This document shows, piece after piece, positions 35,322 through 43,864 of a DNA stretch of 64,000 nt. Below the pieces are notes generated by a model that was given only the letters and a program-made list of their open reading frames with translations, made no database searches and was not told the DNA's origin. Each line of letters opens with the position of its first letter. Position 1 is the stretch's first letter. This DNA comes from DASSBQ01 sp040981125. Its GTDB lineage: Bacteria > Nitrospirota > Nitrospiria > Nitrospirales > Nitrospiraceae. The position numbers and the translations under genes were made by a program. The stretch is from NCBI GenBank assembly GCA_040981125.1, contig JANRMQ010000002.1, positions 62,001 to 126,000 of the forward strand, written 5' to 3'.

Positions 35322-35783
35322 CTAGTCGGCCCCGATCACTCTCGACAATTCGTCCAACAACGGACGCTGGCCGGCCAGAATTTTACCCCGAGCCGTGGAG
35401 AGCGTGAACCAGTCGCCTCGATCCACCTCGGCGAATTCCTGCCGCTTTCCCGACCGAGGCGGCCATTCCATCGTGAAGGTATTGCTTTTCAGCTTGCCGG
35501 GCTCCAGATCGCCTTCGACCGCCCATGCGTAGACCACCTTGCGTCCCGCTTGTCTCACGGGTGTCAGCGGCTGAAATCCTTCCCGAAGTTCAACGCCGGT
35601 TTCCTCGAAGAACTCCCGCTTTGCTTCCGACAACAGCTCCGCTCCCTCCTCACATTCACCTTTGGGAATCGACCAGGCGCCGTCGTCCTTATTCTTCCAA
35701 AAGGGACCGCCCGGGTGAACCAGAAATACTTCCCACGAGTCTTCGCGCTTCCGATAGAGGAGGATCCCGGCGCTCCGCTTCAT
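35322..35783 (-). CDS. NUDIX hydrolase
   Basis: 153 residues with an exact Nudix box: GECEEGAELLSEAKREFFEE then TGVEL (Gx5Ex7REUxEExGU). The N-terminal part (SAGILLYRKREDSWEVFLV, HPGGPFWKNKDDGAWSIPKG) is the NUDIX core, and the C-terminal portion carries a TFTMEWPPRSGKRQEFAEVD segment. It probably hydrolyses a nucleoside-diphosphate derivative such as Ap4A or a diphosphoinositol-like compound. Lone gene between two unrelated ones. Confidence 0.93.
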   Translation of the reverse strand: MKRSAGILLYRKREDSWEVFLVHPGGPFWKNKDDGAWSIPKGECEEGAELLSEAKREFFEETGVELREGFQPLTPVRQAGRKVVYAWAVEGDLEPGKLKSNTFTMEWPPRSGKRQEFAEVDRGDWFTLSTARGKILAGQRPLLDELSRVIGAD

Positions 35784-35919
35784 CGCGATTCCGCTCCCTC
35801 CCTCTTCCGGTCCGGCCGGCGATCGGACGGCGGCGGCCGGACGGGGCCTTGTGCAAGCATATAGGAAACTGGTAACACGATACTAGTGTCCATAGTGCGA
35901 GTCGAGAGAGAGAACCGCC

Positions 35920-36558
35920 GTGACACGCCGCACACCCCCCAGCAGGGTCCGAGCGAAGGACCGTTCGAAGAACCATTCCGCGGCGCAACGTCTCATCGCC
36001 GCGGCGCGGCGCCATTTTTTTCTTCACGGGTTTCGCACCGTCACGATGGATGACCTGGCCCATGAGCTGGGGGTGAGCAAAAAGACGCTCTACGCCTGCT
36101 TCCCCGGCAAATCGGCGTTGCTGGAGGCGGTTCTGGTCGATAAGTTTCGCGAGGTCGAAGCGGACCTTCGGCGCGTGGCATCCGACCGCTCCAACATGTC
36201 CGATGTGCTGCATGACCTGCTGGCCTGCGTCCAAGGACACACCGGTGAAATTCAGCCGGCCTTCGTACGCGATGTCCGGCGGGAGGCGCCGGAATTGTTC
36301 GCGCTGATCGAGGCCCGCCGCGGCCGGCTCATTCGCCGCTATTTCGGCCGCTGTTTTGACGATGCGCGCAAGGCCGGCTTGATACGAAAGGATATTCCGG
36401 CGGTGCTGATTACGGAACTCTTATTGGCCGGAGTCCAGGCGATTCTGAATCCGGCCAAGATGGCGGACTTGGGCCTCACTCCAAAGACAGGCTTCTCGGC
36501 CATCATTGCCGTGATTCTGCAAGGGGTCCTCACCGCGACAGGCAGGGCCCGCCTATGA
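35920..36558 (+). CDS. TetR/AcrR family regulator
   Basis: 212 residues from GTG 35920. The N-terminal helix-turn-helix is clear: RLIAAARRHFFLHGFRTVTM, DDLAHELGVSKKTLYACFPG, then KSALLEAVL. The C-terminal helical region (residues 80-200) would hold the ligand and dimer site. Its stop codon overlaps the next gene start (ATGA), so it is the first gene of a TetR-HlyD-ABC-permease operon and is expected to repress that operon until a drug-like ligand binds. Confidence 0.92.
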   Translation: MTRRTPPSRVRAKDRSKNHSAAQRLIAAARRHFFLHGFRTVTMDDLAHELGVSKKTLYACFPGKSALLEAVLVDKFREVEADLRRVASDRSNMSDVLHDLLACVQGHTGEIQPAFVRDVRREAPELFALIEARRGRLIRRYFGRCFDDARKAGLIRKDIPAVLITELLLAGVQAILNPAKMADLGLTPKTGFSAIIAVILQGVLTATGRARL

Positions 36559-37553
36559 ACGCGCCGGTTCTATTGTCTCGGCCGGTGAGTCGCCGGATGA
36601 TCGGCCTGCTCGCATCCCTGATCCTTTTCGCAGGCTGTGATCGCCCCGAGCGCGATGTGGTTCAAGGATATGTGGAAGGAGAATTTGTCTATGTGGCCTC
36701 TCCACTGGCCGGCGCGCTTCGATCGTTGAATGTCCGTCGCGGCATGCAGGTACAGGCCGGCATGCCGCTCTTCGAACTGGACAGCGTGCCCGAAACCGCC
36801 GCACGGGATGAAGCCGGGCGCAAGCTGGCGGAAGCCCAGGCCAATCTGGAAGACGTGAAGAAAGGCAAGCGCCCGTCGGAGATCGCGTCGCTTGAAGCCC
36901 AGCTCAGACAAGCCCGGGTGGCGCTCGCTCTTTCGGACAAAGAATTGGCGCGCCAGAAAACGCTCATGCGCACGCCGGGTGCGACCGCTGAACTGGAGTA
37001 TCTTCGGGCGCAATCGGTCCGGGACCAGAATCATCAGCGAGTCGCGCAATTGGACGCCGATCTAAAAACAGCCCGGCTGGGCTCACGAAGCGATCAGATC
37101 ACCGCCGCAGAGAACAACGTGCTGGCGCTGGAGGCGGCGCTTCAGAAAGCGCAATGGGACCTCTCCCAAAAACGCCAGGCGGCCCCGCAGGCTGCCTTGG
37201 TCTTCGACACCCTGTATCGAGAAGGGGAATGGGTGCCGGCCGGCAGGCCGGTCATCGTCCTCTTGCCTCCGGACAACGTCAAAGTCAGAGCCTTCGTCTC
37301 GCAACCCCGCCTCGGCGCAGTCCAGCATGGTGATTCCATTCAGGTGACGGTCGACGGACTGGCTCAACCCTTGATTGGAAAAGTGAGCTTCATCTCGCCG
37401 AGGGCGGAATACACGCCGCCGGTCATCTACAGCCAAGAGGCCCGCAGCAAATTGGTCTTCATGATCGAAGCGGTGTTTGATCACGATACTTCCACAATCC
37501 TTCATCCCGGCCAGCCGGTGGATGTGCATTTGGGGACGAACCATGCCCGGTGA
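36555..37553 (+). CDS. HlyD-type membrane fusion lipoprotein
   Basis: 332 residues, starting inside the TetR stop. A lipobox LILFAGC gives a lipid-anchored C28. Barrel-hairpin-barrel layout: FVYVASPLAGALRSLNVRRG with MQVQAGMPLFELDS, then a coiled-coil hairpin (ARDEAGRKLAEAQANLED, ARVALALSDKELARQKTLM) and VKVRAFVSQPRLGAVQHG. It resembles YbhG-type adaptors working with ABC exporters. Overlaps the ABC gene by 11 bases. Confidence 0.9.
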   Translation: MNAPVLLSRPVSRRMIGLLASLILFAGCDRPERDVVQGYVEGEFVYVASPLAGALRSLNVRRGMQVQAGMPLFELDSVPETAARDEAGRKLAEAQANLEDVKKGKRPSEIASLEAQLRQARVALALSDKELARQKTLMRTPGATAELEYLRAQSVRDQNHQRVAQLDADLKTARLGSRSDQITAAENNVLALEAALQKAQWDLSQKRQAAPQAALVFDTLYREGEWVPAGRPVIVLLPPDNVKVRAFVSQPRLGAVQHGDSIQVTVDGLAQPLIGKVSFISPRAEYTPPVIYSQEARSKLVFMIEAVFDHDTSTILHPGQPVDVHLGTNHAR

Positions 37554-38469
37554 ATCGGCCATCGATGTTCACGGCATGACGAAGCGATTCGGGAGCCGCA
37601 CGGCGGTCGATCATGTGGACCTACAGGTTCGTACGGGCGAAATCTGCGGATTTCTCGGGCCGAACGGAAGCGGCAAGACGACCTTTATCCGGATGCTGTG
37701 CGGCCTTCTCAAAGCGGATGCGGGAAGCGGCACATGTTTGGGGCATGACGTCATCACGGAGAGTGAGGCGATCAAGCGACAGGTCGGGTACATGACACAA
37801 CGGTTCAGTTTTTACGAGGATTTGAGCATCAAGGAGAACCTGGACTTCGTCGCGCGGATGTATTCGATGCCGAACCGGCGCAAAGCCGTGAACGACACGC
37901 TGGAGCGGTTGGGGTTGGCGGAGCGCAGGGATCAGCTGGCCGGCGAGTTATCGGGCGGATGGAAACAGCGCCTTGCCTTGGCGGCCTGCATGCTCCACCA
38001 ACCGAAACTGCTGTTGCTGGATGAACCGACCGCCGGAGTCGATCCCCATGCGCGCCGTGAATTCTGGGAAGAGATTCACCAACTGTCCGCACGAGGCCTC
38101 ACGTTTTTGATCGCTACCCATTATATGGACGAAGCCGAACGCTGCCACCGGCTCGCGTTCATTTTGAAGGGCAGACTGCTGATCCATGGGACGGTCGAAG
38201 AGGTCGTCCGTCAAACGCATCTCACGACCTGGGCGGTCAGTGGCCCTGACCTGGCGTCGCTGGCCGAGCAACTTCGGGCTCTTCCCGGCGTGACTCAGGC
38301 CGTCGCCTTCGGCAATACCCTCCATGTCAGCGGAGACGATGCCGCGACGCTCGAACGATCTCTTGTTCCCTTTCACAAGCCTCCCTACCAGTGGAGCAAA
38401 TCCGACGTGGGCCTGGAAGAAGCCTTTATTCATTTGATGGAGCGGGCGGAGGACCACGCCGCGTCATGA
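37543..38469 (+). CDS. ABC transporter ATP-binding protein
   Basis: 308 residues from ATG 37543. Walker A GPNGSGKTTFI, Q-loop MTQRFSFYED, signature LSGGWKQRLALAA, Walker B LLLLDEPTAGVDP and the H-switch ATHYMDEAERCH are all present, so it is a full single nucleotide-binding domain. The C-terminal ~70 residues (TWAVSGPDLASLAEQL) are a small regulatory fold found in drug-exporter ATPases of the DrrA/YbhF type. The stop overlaps the permease start. Confidence 0.95.
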   Translation: MPGESAIDVHGMTKRFGSRTAVDHVDLQVRTGEICGFLGPNGSGKTTFIRMLCGLLKADAGSGTCLGHDVITESEAIKRQVGYMTQRFSFYEDLSIKENLDFVARMYSMPNRRKAVNDTLERLGLAERRDQLAGELSGGWKQRLALAACMLHQPKLLLLDEPTAGVDPHARREFWEEIHQLSARGLTFLIATHYMDEAERCHRLAFILKGRLLIHGTVEEVVRQTHLTTWAVSGPDLASLAEQLRALPGVTQAVAFGNTLHVSGDDAATLERSLVPFHKPPYQWSKSDVGLEEAFIHLMERAEDHAAS

Positions 38470-39608
38470 GGAACCGATCCTTCTTCTCCCTCAACCGCTT
38501 CTGGGCCATCGTGGTCAAAGAGTTCGTCCAAATGCGCCGGGACCGCTTGACCTTCGGCATGATGATCGGCATCCCGCTGATCCAGCTCATCCTCTTCGGC
38601 TTAGTCATCAATTCGGATCCCAAGCATTTACCGACCGCCGTTGTACTCGCCGACCGCGGCATGCAGGGACGAACCCTACTGTATGGGATTCAAAACAGCG
38701 GCTATTTCAATTTAGTCCGGCTGGTCGCTACGGAGTCCGAGGGCCACGACTTGCTGGCGCGCGGGCAGGTTCAGTTCGTCGTGAACATTCCGGTCAATTT
38801 CACACGTGATCTGCTGCGCGGCGATCGGCCGGAGGTGTTGGTGGAAGCCGACGCCACTGATCCGGCTGCCACCAGCAACGCGATCGGGTCGCTGGCCACG
38901 GTGATCAATACGTCCTTGCTCAATGATCTGAAAGGCCCGCTGGGGTTCCTTGCGGCCGCTCCCGCTCCGATCGACCTCCGCGTCCATCCGCGCTACAACC
39001 CCGAGGCGATCACCCAGTACAACATCGTGCCGGGATTGATGGGGGTGGTGCTGACCATGACGATGGTCGTCATCACCGGGTTGGCCATCACGCGGGAACG
39101 AGAGCGGGGAACCATGGAGAATCTGCTGTCGATGCCCACCCGTCCCATCGAGGTCATGATCGGGAAGATCGTGCCGTATATTCTCGTCGGCTACATTCAG
39201 CTGACGCTGATTCTCTTGGCCGCTTGGGGGCTGTTCCATGTGCCGATGGTCGGCAGCATCGGACTTCTGCTTGTGGTATCGCTGCTGTTCATTGCGGCGA
39301 ATCTCGCGGTAGGGTTGACCTTCTCGACCGTCGCCCAGAATCAACTCCAGGCCATGCAGATGTCCTTCTTCTTCTTCCTGCCCTCGCTCCTGTTGTCCGG
39401 ATTCATGTTTCCCTTCCGCGGAATGCCGGGCTGGGCCCAGATCCTCGGCGAAATCTATCCGCTCACCCACTACATGCGCATTGTTCGAGGCATTCTCTTG
39501 AAAGGCAACGGCATCGAGGATGTCCTGCTGCAAATGTGGCAGATCGGCCTCTTCACCGTGGTCGTCCTGACCGTCGGCGTCATGCGCTATCGTCAAACGC
39601 TGGACTGA
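38466..39608 (+). CDS. ABC-2 type permease
   Basis: 380 residues from ATG 38466. One N-terminal helix (MMIGIPLIQLILFGLVINSD), an extracytoplasmic domain of about 150 residues and five helices at the C-terminus (GLMGVVLTMTMVVITGLAI, ILVGYIQLTLILLAAWG, LLLVVSLLFIAANLAVG, MSFFFFLPSLLLSGFMF, IGLFTVVVLTVGV) make it an ABC-2/YhhJ-YbhR type. MENLLSMPTRPIEVMIGK is the conserved loop. Only one permease gene is present, so a homodimer is expected. The operon resembles the E. coli ybh drug exporter but is single-permease. Confidence 0.93.
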   Translation: MRNRSFFSLNRFWAIVVKEFVQMRRDRLTFGMMIGIPLIQLILFGLVINSDPKHLPTAVVLADRGMQGRTLLYGIQNSGYFNLVRLVATESEGHDLLARGQVQFVVNIPVNFTRDLLRGDRPEVLVEADATDPAATSNAIGSLATVINTSLLNDLKGPLGFLAAAPAPIDLRVHPRYNPEAITQYNIVPGLMGVVLTMTMVVITGLAITRERERGTMENLLSMPTRPIEVMIGKIVPYILVGYIQLTLILLAAWGLFHVPMVGSIGLLLVVSLLFIAANLAVGLTFSTVAQNQLQAMQMSFFFFLPSLLLSGFMFPFRGMPGWAQILGEIYPLTHYMRIVRGILLKGNGIEDVLLQMWQIGLFTVVVLTVGVMRYRQTLD

Positions 39609-39626
39609 TCGCGAGAAGAGCAGACG

Positions 39627-40052
39627 TCAGCCGGGGGCAATCGGCTCCTCGATCCTGATAAACCACTTGGGGCTCATGCGGTTGAAATCAGTTCGCCGAT
39701 TGCTGCGCAGAGAGCGTTTGGAGTCAAGCACGACCTCCCCGTGGGGCCCGCGCCAAAACACCACCCAATGCCAGCAAGCCCGTCCCTTGCTACGATGCCA
39801 TTTGATGGCAAGCAGCGCTTTGGAAGGGAGACGGTCCCACGTGACGAACTTCACCTCACCGGCGACCGCGTGAATGCCGTAGTGGGCGAGCAATCGACGA
39901 ATGTACACGGTGTCCGACCACAGTCGCGCGTCGGCCGCCGAGATATTCAATGTGTGCGCGGCTCGGCGGACATGCCGATACGTCACGCCGGCCAATGTCG
40001 CCACCGCCGCGAACCCGCAGCCGGTTGTCTCCTCCTGAATAACCGGTTTCAT
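39627..40052 (-). CDS. C39-like papain-fold protein
   Basis: 141 residues. PVIQEETTGCGFAAVATLAG gives Q6 and C12, then ACWHWVVFWRGPHGEVVLD gives H95 and D110: the Gln-Cys-His-Asp set of peptidase C39 family proteases, which normally cut double-glycine leader peptides during export. There is no ABC transporter fused to it, and the neighbouring genes are not bacteriocin genes. Start codon overlaps the stop of the upstream gene (ATGA), so the two are translated together. Protease activity is likely but not proven. Confidence 0.75.
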   Translation of the reverse strand: MKPVIQEETTGCGFAAVATLAGVTYRHVRRAAHTLNISAADARLWSDTVYIRRLLAHYGIHAVAGEVKFVTWDRLPSKALLAIKWHRSKGRACWHWVVFWRGPHGEVVLDSKRSLRSNRRTDFNRMSPKWFIRIEEPIAPG

Positions 40053-41011
40053 CAGATGCCCACCACAAAGCCCGCCTGCAATGCAAGTTCAGGCGCTGCT
40101 TTCTGAACCATCTCGCGCGAATCGCCGGCGGTTTCGAGAGGGAAGCCTTCTCTTCTGATTTCCTTGCCGCTTTTCGTGCGATAGACCAGCTCTCCCGTAT
40201 CAAAATCATATTCCGGGATGTCGGGATTTTCCCACCGCTTCATGAAGTACTGAGAAAACAAGGTGTAGAGCCCGTGGTTCTTGAGATTATTTTGAAATAC
40301 ATATTCCGGCACGCTCTTCACATCGATCCCGGTATGATAGTGCTGCAGCCAGAGATAATCCCCTAAGATCACCATCTTTACGTGCGGGCGATCGGAATAC
40401 AGCTTGAGCTTCAGCACCGTACCCGCCGCTTTGAGCCTCCTGAATAGCTGCACGGTCTGAAGCAACTCCTCTTGAAAGCGCGGCGGCGGCGCGCCAGCCT
40501 GCGCCAGGGAACGGGCGCGCAGCCTGGCTTCTTCGCTATAGGGATTCATCAACATGATGTTGACCTGCAGCGCCTTTTCAAGGATCGCGTGTAATTCTCC
40601 TTCGTTGTCGACAAAAGTCCCGTAGCCGGTGGATCCGATCGAGAGAATCGTCCGGCCCAATCCATGCCGTTCGCGCAATTCCCGGATTTTCTTCTCCGCC
40701 TGACGATTGTGATAGGGAAAGAACGACACGAGGCCGGCTTCCATTGCAATGCGGGTGAGTCTGCGGTCGCTGATACTCCGGCCGATGAAGTTGAGCACCA
40801 GGATCAGCATCACCGCGACCGTCACTTCCATGGAAACCAAGAATATATGGTCATGTTCGAGCTTCGACCACTGGACCAGAAACGCTTTCGCAATCGTCGG
40901 CAAAGACCAGGCGATGCCGGTGCTGAGCATAATGACCATGACATGAAACCACAACCACGAGCTGGATCGGATCATGTCCCGCAGCCCGGCCAACGTCTCC
41001 TTGATCATCAT
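40052..41011 (-). CDS. Membrane protein with PLD-like C-terminal domain
   Basis: 319 residues. Two N-terminal hydrophobic segments (WFHVMVIMLSTGIAWSLP, VSMEVTVAVMLILVLNFIG) anchor a cytoplasmic domain with ILSIGSTGYGTF, VNIMLMNPYSEEARLRA, KLKLYSDRPHVKMVILGDYL and YHTGIDVKS. The spacing of these strands is like phospholipase D-fold and related ligand-binding modules, but only one histidine-lysine pair (HVKM) is visible, not two HKD motifs, so catalysis is doubtful. It is coupled by ATGA to the C39-like gene. Confidence 0.7.
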   Translation of the reverse strand: MMIKETLAGLRDMIRSSSWLWFHVMVIMLSTGIAWSLPTIAKAFLVQWSKLEHDHIFLVSMEVTVAVMLILVLNFIGRSISDRRLTRIAMEAGLVSFFPYHNRQAEKKIRELRERHGLGRTILSIGSTGYGTFVDNEGELHAILEKALQVNIMLMNPYSEEARLRARSLAQAGAPPPRFQEELLQTVQLFRRLKAAGTVLKLKLYSDRPHVKMVILGDYLWLQHYHTGIDVKSVPEYVFQNNLKNHGLYTLFSQYFMKRWENPDIPEYDFDTGELVYRTKSGKEIRREGFPLETAGDSREMVQKAAPELALQAGFVVGI

Positions 41012-41151
41012 TATCCTTTCTTCGTCGTATGCGTTCTTTCACGCTATAGAACCGCTGTTCAGCAAGCCGCGTCCGGCTCTCAGAATCCGGCCTCTCCGGG
41101 TTCATCGGCCACATTCAAGATGTACTCGATGATCAGGCGAGGAGGGTCGCC

Positions 41152-41319
41152 TCAGGAAAAGACTTCATGCGACAGCAGCCGCACGAGGCTCTCGCGCATC
41201 CAAGGAATGAGGCGACCGGACCCATCGAGTTCGATCCCATCCGGCATGGCGTTATCGTGTTCCGCGAGAGAGATTTCATAGAAGCCCGGTCGATCACAGC
41301 AAAGCTTGTGCCATGGCCC
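41152..41319 (-). pseudogene. Possible gene fragment or tiny protein
   Basis: The minus frame reads DRPGFYEISLAEHDNAMP then GIELDGSGRLIPWMRESLV and ends in a stop at 41152, a natural-looking protein stretch. It is bounded upstream by TAA at 41320-41322 and has no start except an internal ATG that would give 31 residues. I read it as a remnant or a very small protein. The rest of the 500-bp gap (41012-41520) shows no other frame. Confidence 0.35.
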
Positions 41320-41520
41320 TTATACAGTGGCATCTGTGATTTGACAAGAATTTCACATATATACGCCGGCAAATGAGGATGAGATTGTTCACTTCTGTTC
41401 GGCTCATGACAGAATAGTCCAGGCATGAAAGGCGCCGGCCATTGAAGTACTATGATATCCCTGTCCCGTTACGGGTGGGTCAGCGGCAGGAAAAGAGCGG
41501 GTAAATTTCAGCCTTGTTGC

Positions 41521-42093
41521 TTAATCATTCTGCTGTCTGGGCGCGAGCAGTCCCTCCGGAGTCGTGAACAAATAGCGCGGGTCGATCCGGTTCTCCCAGG
41601 CTCCGTCGTGACTGGAACTCAACCCCCATCCCCTCACATACATCAACCCTAACACCGGTTCGCTGGGGCCTCCAAACGACTCGTGTTTCCAACCGATCAC
41701 CCGGCCGACAACCGTCATGCGCGCCCAATGTTGGTAGTGAGGGGGGAACTCGGAACGATCGGTCACGGCGACCCAATAGGTGCTGCCTTCCTGGCTCGCG
41801 GGGTCGCGGGGCAGATGGGGCTTATATTCGTTGTCCAGCGGACGGTTTCGAAGATGCAGCCATATATGCCCGTCATGCTCTTCTTCGCCGAGCCTGGCGC
41901 CTCCCAGAATCACCACCTTTCCCTGATATTCGGTGGGGTGCTCGGTCAAGTCCGTCAATGTCACGCCGCGTTCGGCCTGGTGGAGATAGCTCCGGGGCAC
42001 CGCGCCGCATCCGGCCATGGTTGCGAGACTCCCTGCAAACAGCAGGATCGCCGTTCCGTACCACACCCGGTCTCTTCGGCCCGTCCGGTTCAC
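41521..42093 (-). CDS. Slp family outer-membrane lipoprotein
   Basis: 190 residues. A lipobox (TMAGCG) follows a hydrophobic stretch, so the protein is lipid-anchored. LTDLTEHPTEYQGKVVILGG, EEHDGHIWLHLRNRPLDNEY, RMTVVGRVIGWKHESFGG and EPVLGLMYVRGWGL follow the Slp (starvation lipoprotein) arrangement. Slp homologues are induced in stationary phase and by acid in enterobacteria; role here unknown. Downstream is unrelated sequence. Confidence 0.88.
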   Translation of the reverse strand: MNRTGRRDRVWYGTAILLFAGSLATMAGCGAVPRSYLHQAERGVTLTDLTEHPTEYQGKVVILGGARLGEEEHDGHIWLHLRNRPLDNEYKPHLPRDPASQEGSTYWVAVTDRSEFPPHYQHWARMTVVGRVIGWKHESFGGPSEPVLGLMYVRGWGLSSSHDGAWENRIDPRYLFTTPEGLLAPRQQND

Positions 42094-42288
42094 TCGACTG
42101 CTCCTTTCATCAGATTACCGCCGTAATAGATCTCCGGCGAGCCTCTCCCTGCGATACGTAGGGCGCGCATCCTACTGCCAAACAGGGAAATGTGCAATGT
42201 CACCGCGCCGCTCTTATCAAGAATTCCGACTTTTCGGCCGATACACATACACGGACGAAGCTCTTTCTCCGGAAAACAACAGCCGCCT

Positions 42289-42768
42289 ATGCCATATCTC
42301 CCAGACAACCAGTCGGCTTCACAAGACTCGGAAGTTCTGTCGGCAACCGTCACCGTCGGCCGGATCATGTCCCGAAGGCCGGTGACGGTGTCGATGGACG
42401 ACACCCTCGCCAAAGCTCAGGCGCTCTTCGCCGAATTCCATTTTCATCATCTGCTCGTCGTCGAAGGCCGTCGGCTGGTCGGGGTGATCTCCGATCGCGA
42501 TGTTTTGAAGGCGAGCAGCCCCTTTACCGGAACGCTGAATGAAACGGACCGCGATGCCGCCACGCTCCACAAACGTATCCACCAGATCATGAGTCGAAGA
42601 TTAATTACCGTGGACAGCGGCACATGCATCCGGACGGCAACGGAGCTGTTGATCGAGAAGGGAGTATCCTGCCTTCCCGTTGTCACGGAGGATGGAACAG
42701 CCGAGGGCATCATCAGTTGGAGAGATCTGCTGAAAGCCTATCTCAACTTCTTTCCAACCAGCCGATGA
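42289..42768 (+). CDS. CBS domain protein
   Basis: 159 residues from ATG 42289 (the frame extends upstream without signals). Two CBS motifs make one Bateman module: VGRIMSRRPVTVSMDDTLA with HHLLVVEGRRLVGVISDRD, and IMSRRLITVDSGTCIRTA with SCLPVVTEDGTAEGIISWRD. No other domain is attached. Such proteins sense adenine nucleotides and regulate partners. Convergent with the M48-like gene. Confidence 0.9.
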   Translation: MPYLPDNQSASQDSEVLSATVTVGRIMSRRPVTVSMDDTLAKAQALFAEFHFHHLLVVEGRRLVGVISDRDVLKASSPFTGTLNETDRDAATLHKRIHQIMSRRLITVDSGTCIRTATELLIEKGVSCLPVVTEDGTAEGIISWRDLLKAYLNFFPTSR

Positions 42769-42809
42769 AATAATCGAACGCCGCCGGGAATGAGCCGGGC
42801 AGCCGGCCG

Positions 42810-43562
42810 TCACGGCGCGCTCATCGTTCCACTCGAAGCAGGCTGGTAGGCCTTAAACCGCGCCATGGCTTCGGGCAGACGTTCTTCCAAATGGTTGGCC
42901 CTCGAGCTGCCCTGCCCCTCCAAACGTTTGTATAAGGCGATCGCGCCTCGCGGATCGTATCCGGCCTCCGCGCTCAGCAGCATGCCGATAGAGTCCGCCT
43001 CTTCCCGCTGGGCTTTTCGCCATGCCTTCGCCAGATCCTCGGATTTCGGCGGCTTGCCGAATCTCAAATCAGGCCCTGCTCCCCCGGCCTCCTTCATGAA
43101 ATTTCGGCTGATCTCCTCCGCCTGGTGGCGTGTCAGGATCTTTGCCACCAGATGTCCCATGGCTGCGGCCAATTGGTCATCGGTTTCCGCAGCCGCAATC
43201 AGCCCCGTGTACAGGACGATCTTTCCACCCGGAAAGGCCAGCCCGGTCACTTTTTGATCATTCTTGATCACCACGTGCTCCCATGGAAGGCTTTGGGCGA
43301 GATCCCCGAATTGTGAGCGCTTGGCCGTCTCGACAAGACGAACAAACACACGGACCACCCGATCCCGTATACCGGGATCATGCGATACGATTACGTCGGA
43401 AGCGTCGAGAAATTTTTGAAAGGCCCTGATTCCCGCTTGCGCTTCGTGGGACTGGGCTCTCGCCGTCGATTCGGCACGATACCGCTCGGCATGGCTGACG
43501 CAGCCGGCCAGAGGAATAAGCAGCAATCCGATCATAGCCATACGGCGGTTCATATCAATCAT
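42810..43562 (-). CDS. M48-like lipoprotein lacking the zinc motif
   Basis: 250 residues from ATG 43562, with AAGGGG four bases upstream. A lipobox LIPLAGC makes a lipoprotein. The fold follows Oma87/LoiP-type M48 peptidases: FPGGKIVLYTGLIAAAETD, AMGHLVAKILTRHQAEE, EEADSIGMLLSAEAGYDPRG. In an active member AMGHEVAHxLxRH would be expected; here H137 is kept but E138 is L and H141 is K. The distal EAD (E188) is present. This should be a pseudo-protease, acting as a chaperone or partner. Confidence 0.82.
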   Translation of the reverse strand: MIDMNRRMAMIGLLLIPLAGCVSHAERYRAESTARAQSHEAQAGIRAFQKFLDASDVIVSHDPGIRDRVVRVFVRLVETAKRSQFGDLAQSLPWEHVVIKNDQKVTGLAFPGGKIVLYTGLIAAAETDDQLAAAMGHLVAKILTRHQAEEISRNFMKEAGGAGPDLRFGKPPKSEDLAKAWRKAQREEADSIGMLLSAEAGYDPRGAIALYKRLEGQGSSRANHLEERLPEAMARFKAYQPASSGTMSAP

Positions 43563-43864
43563 TTTTCCCCTTGCCGCAAACAACTTCCTCCACGGGTCGG
43601 CGTCGAAACAGACCCGGCTCATCCTATCACGACCGATCGTGATGAGAAGCGGGTAGTGGGCCAGTTTGCCCTCGGAAGCACTGACGTGTGTCACCTTGAT
43701 CAAGGAGTGGATGCCCGCTCCCCGCTTCCGCGAGGACAAGCTTCGCAGACGTGACGCAAAAGGAAACTGACCCACGACCGAGACGCGCCATTGGGCTGCG
43801 ACACCGGTTGTGATAGGGTAAGCGTCGGATCAACGGACCGCGCACCGCATCGCTTGGCCCTATC

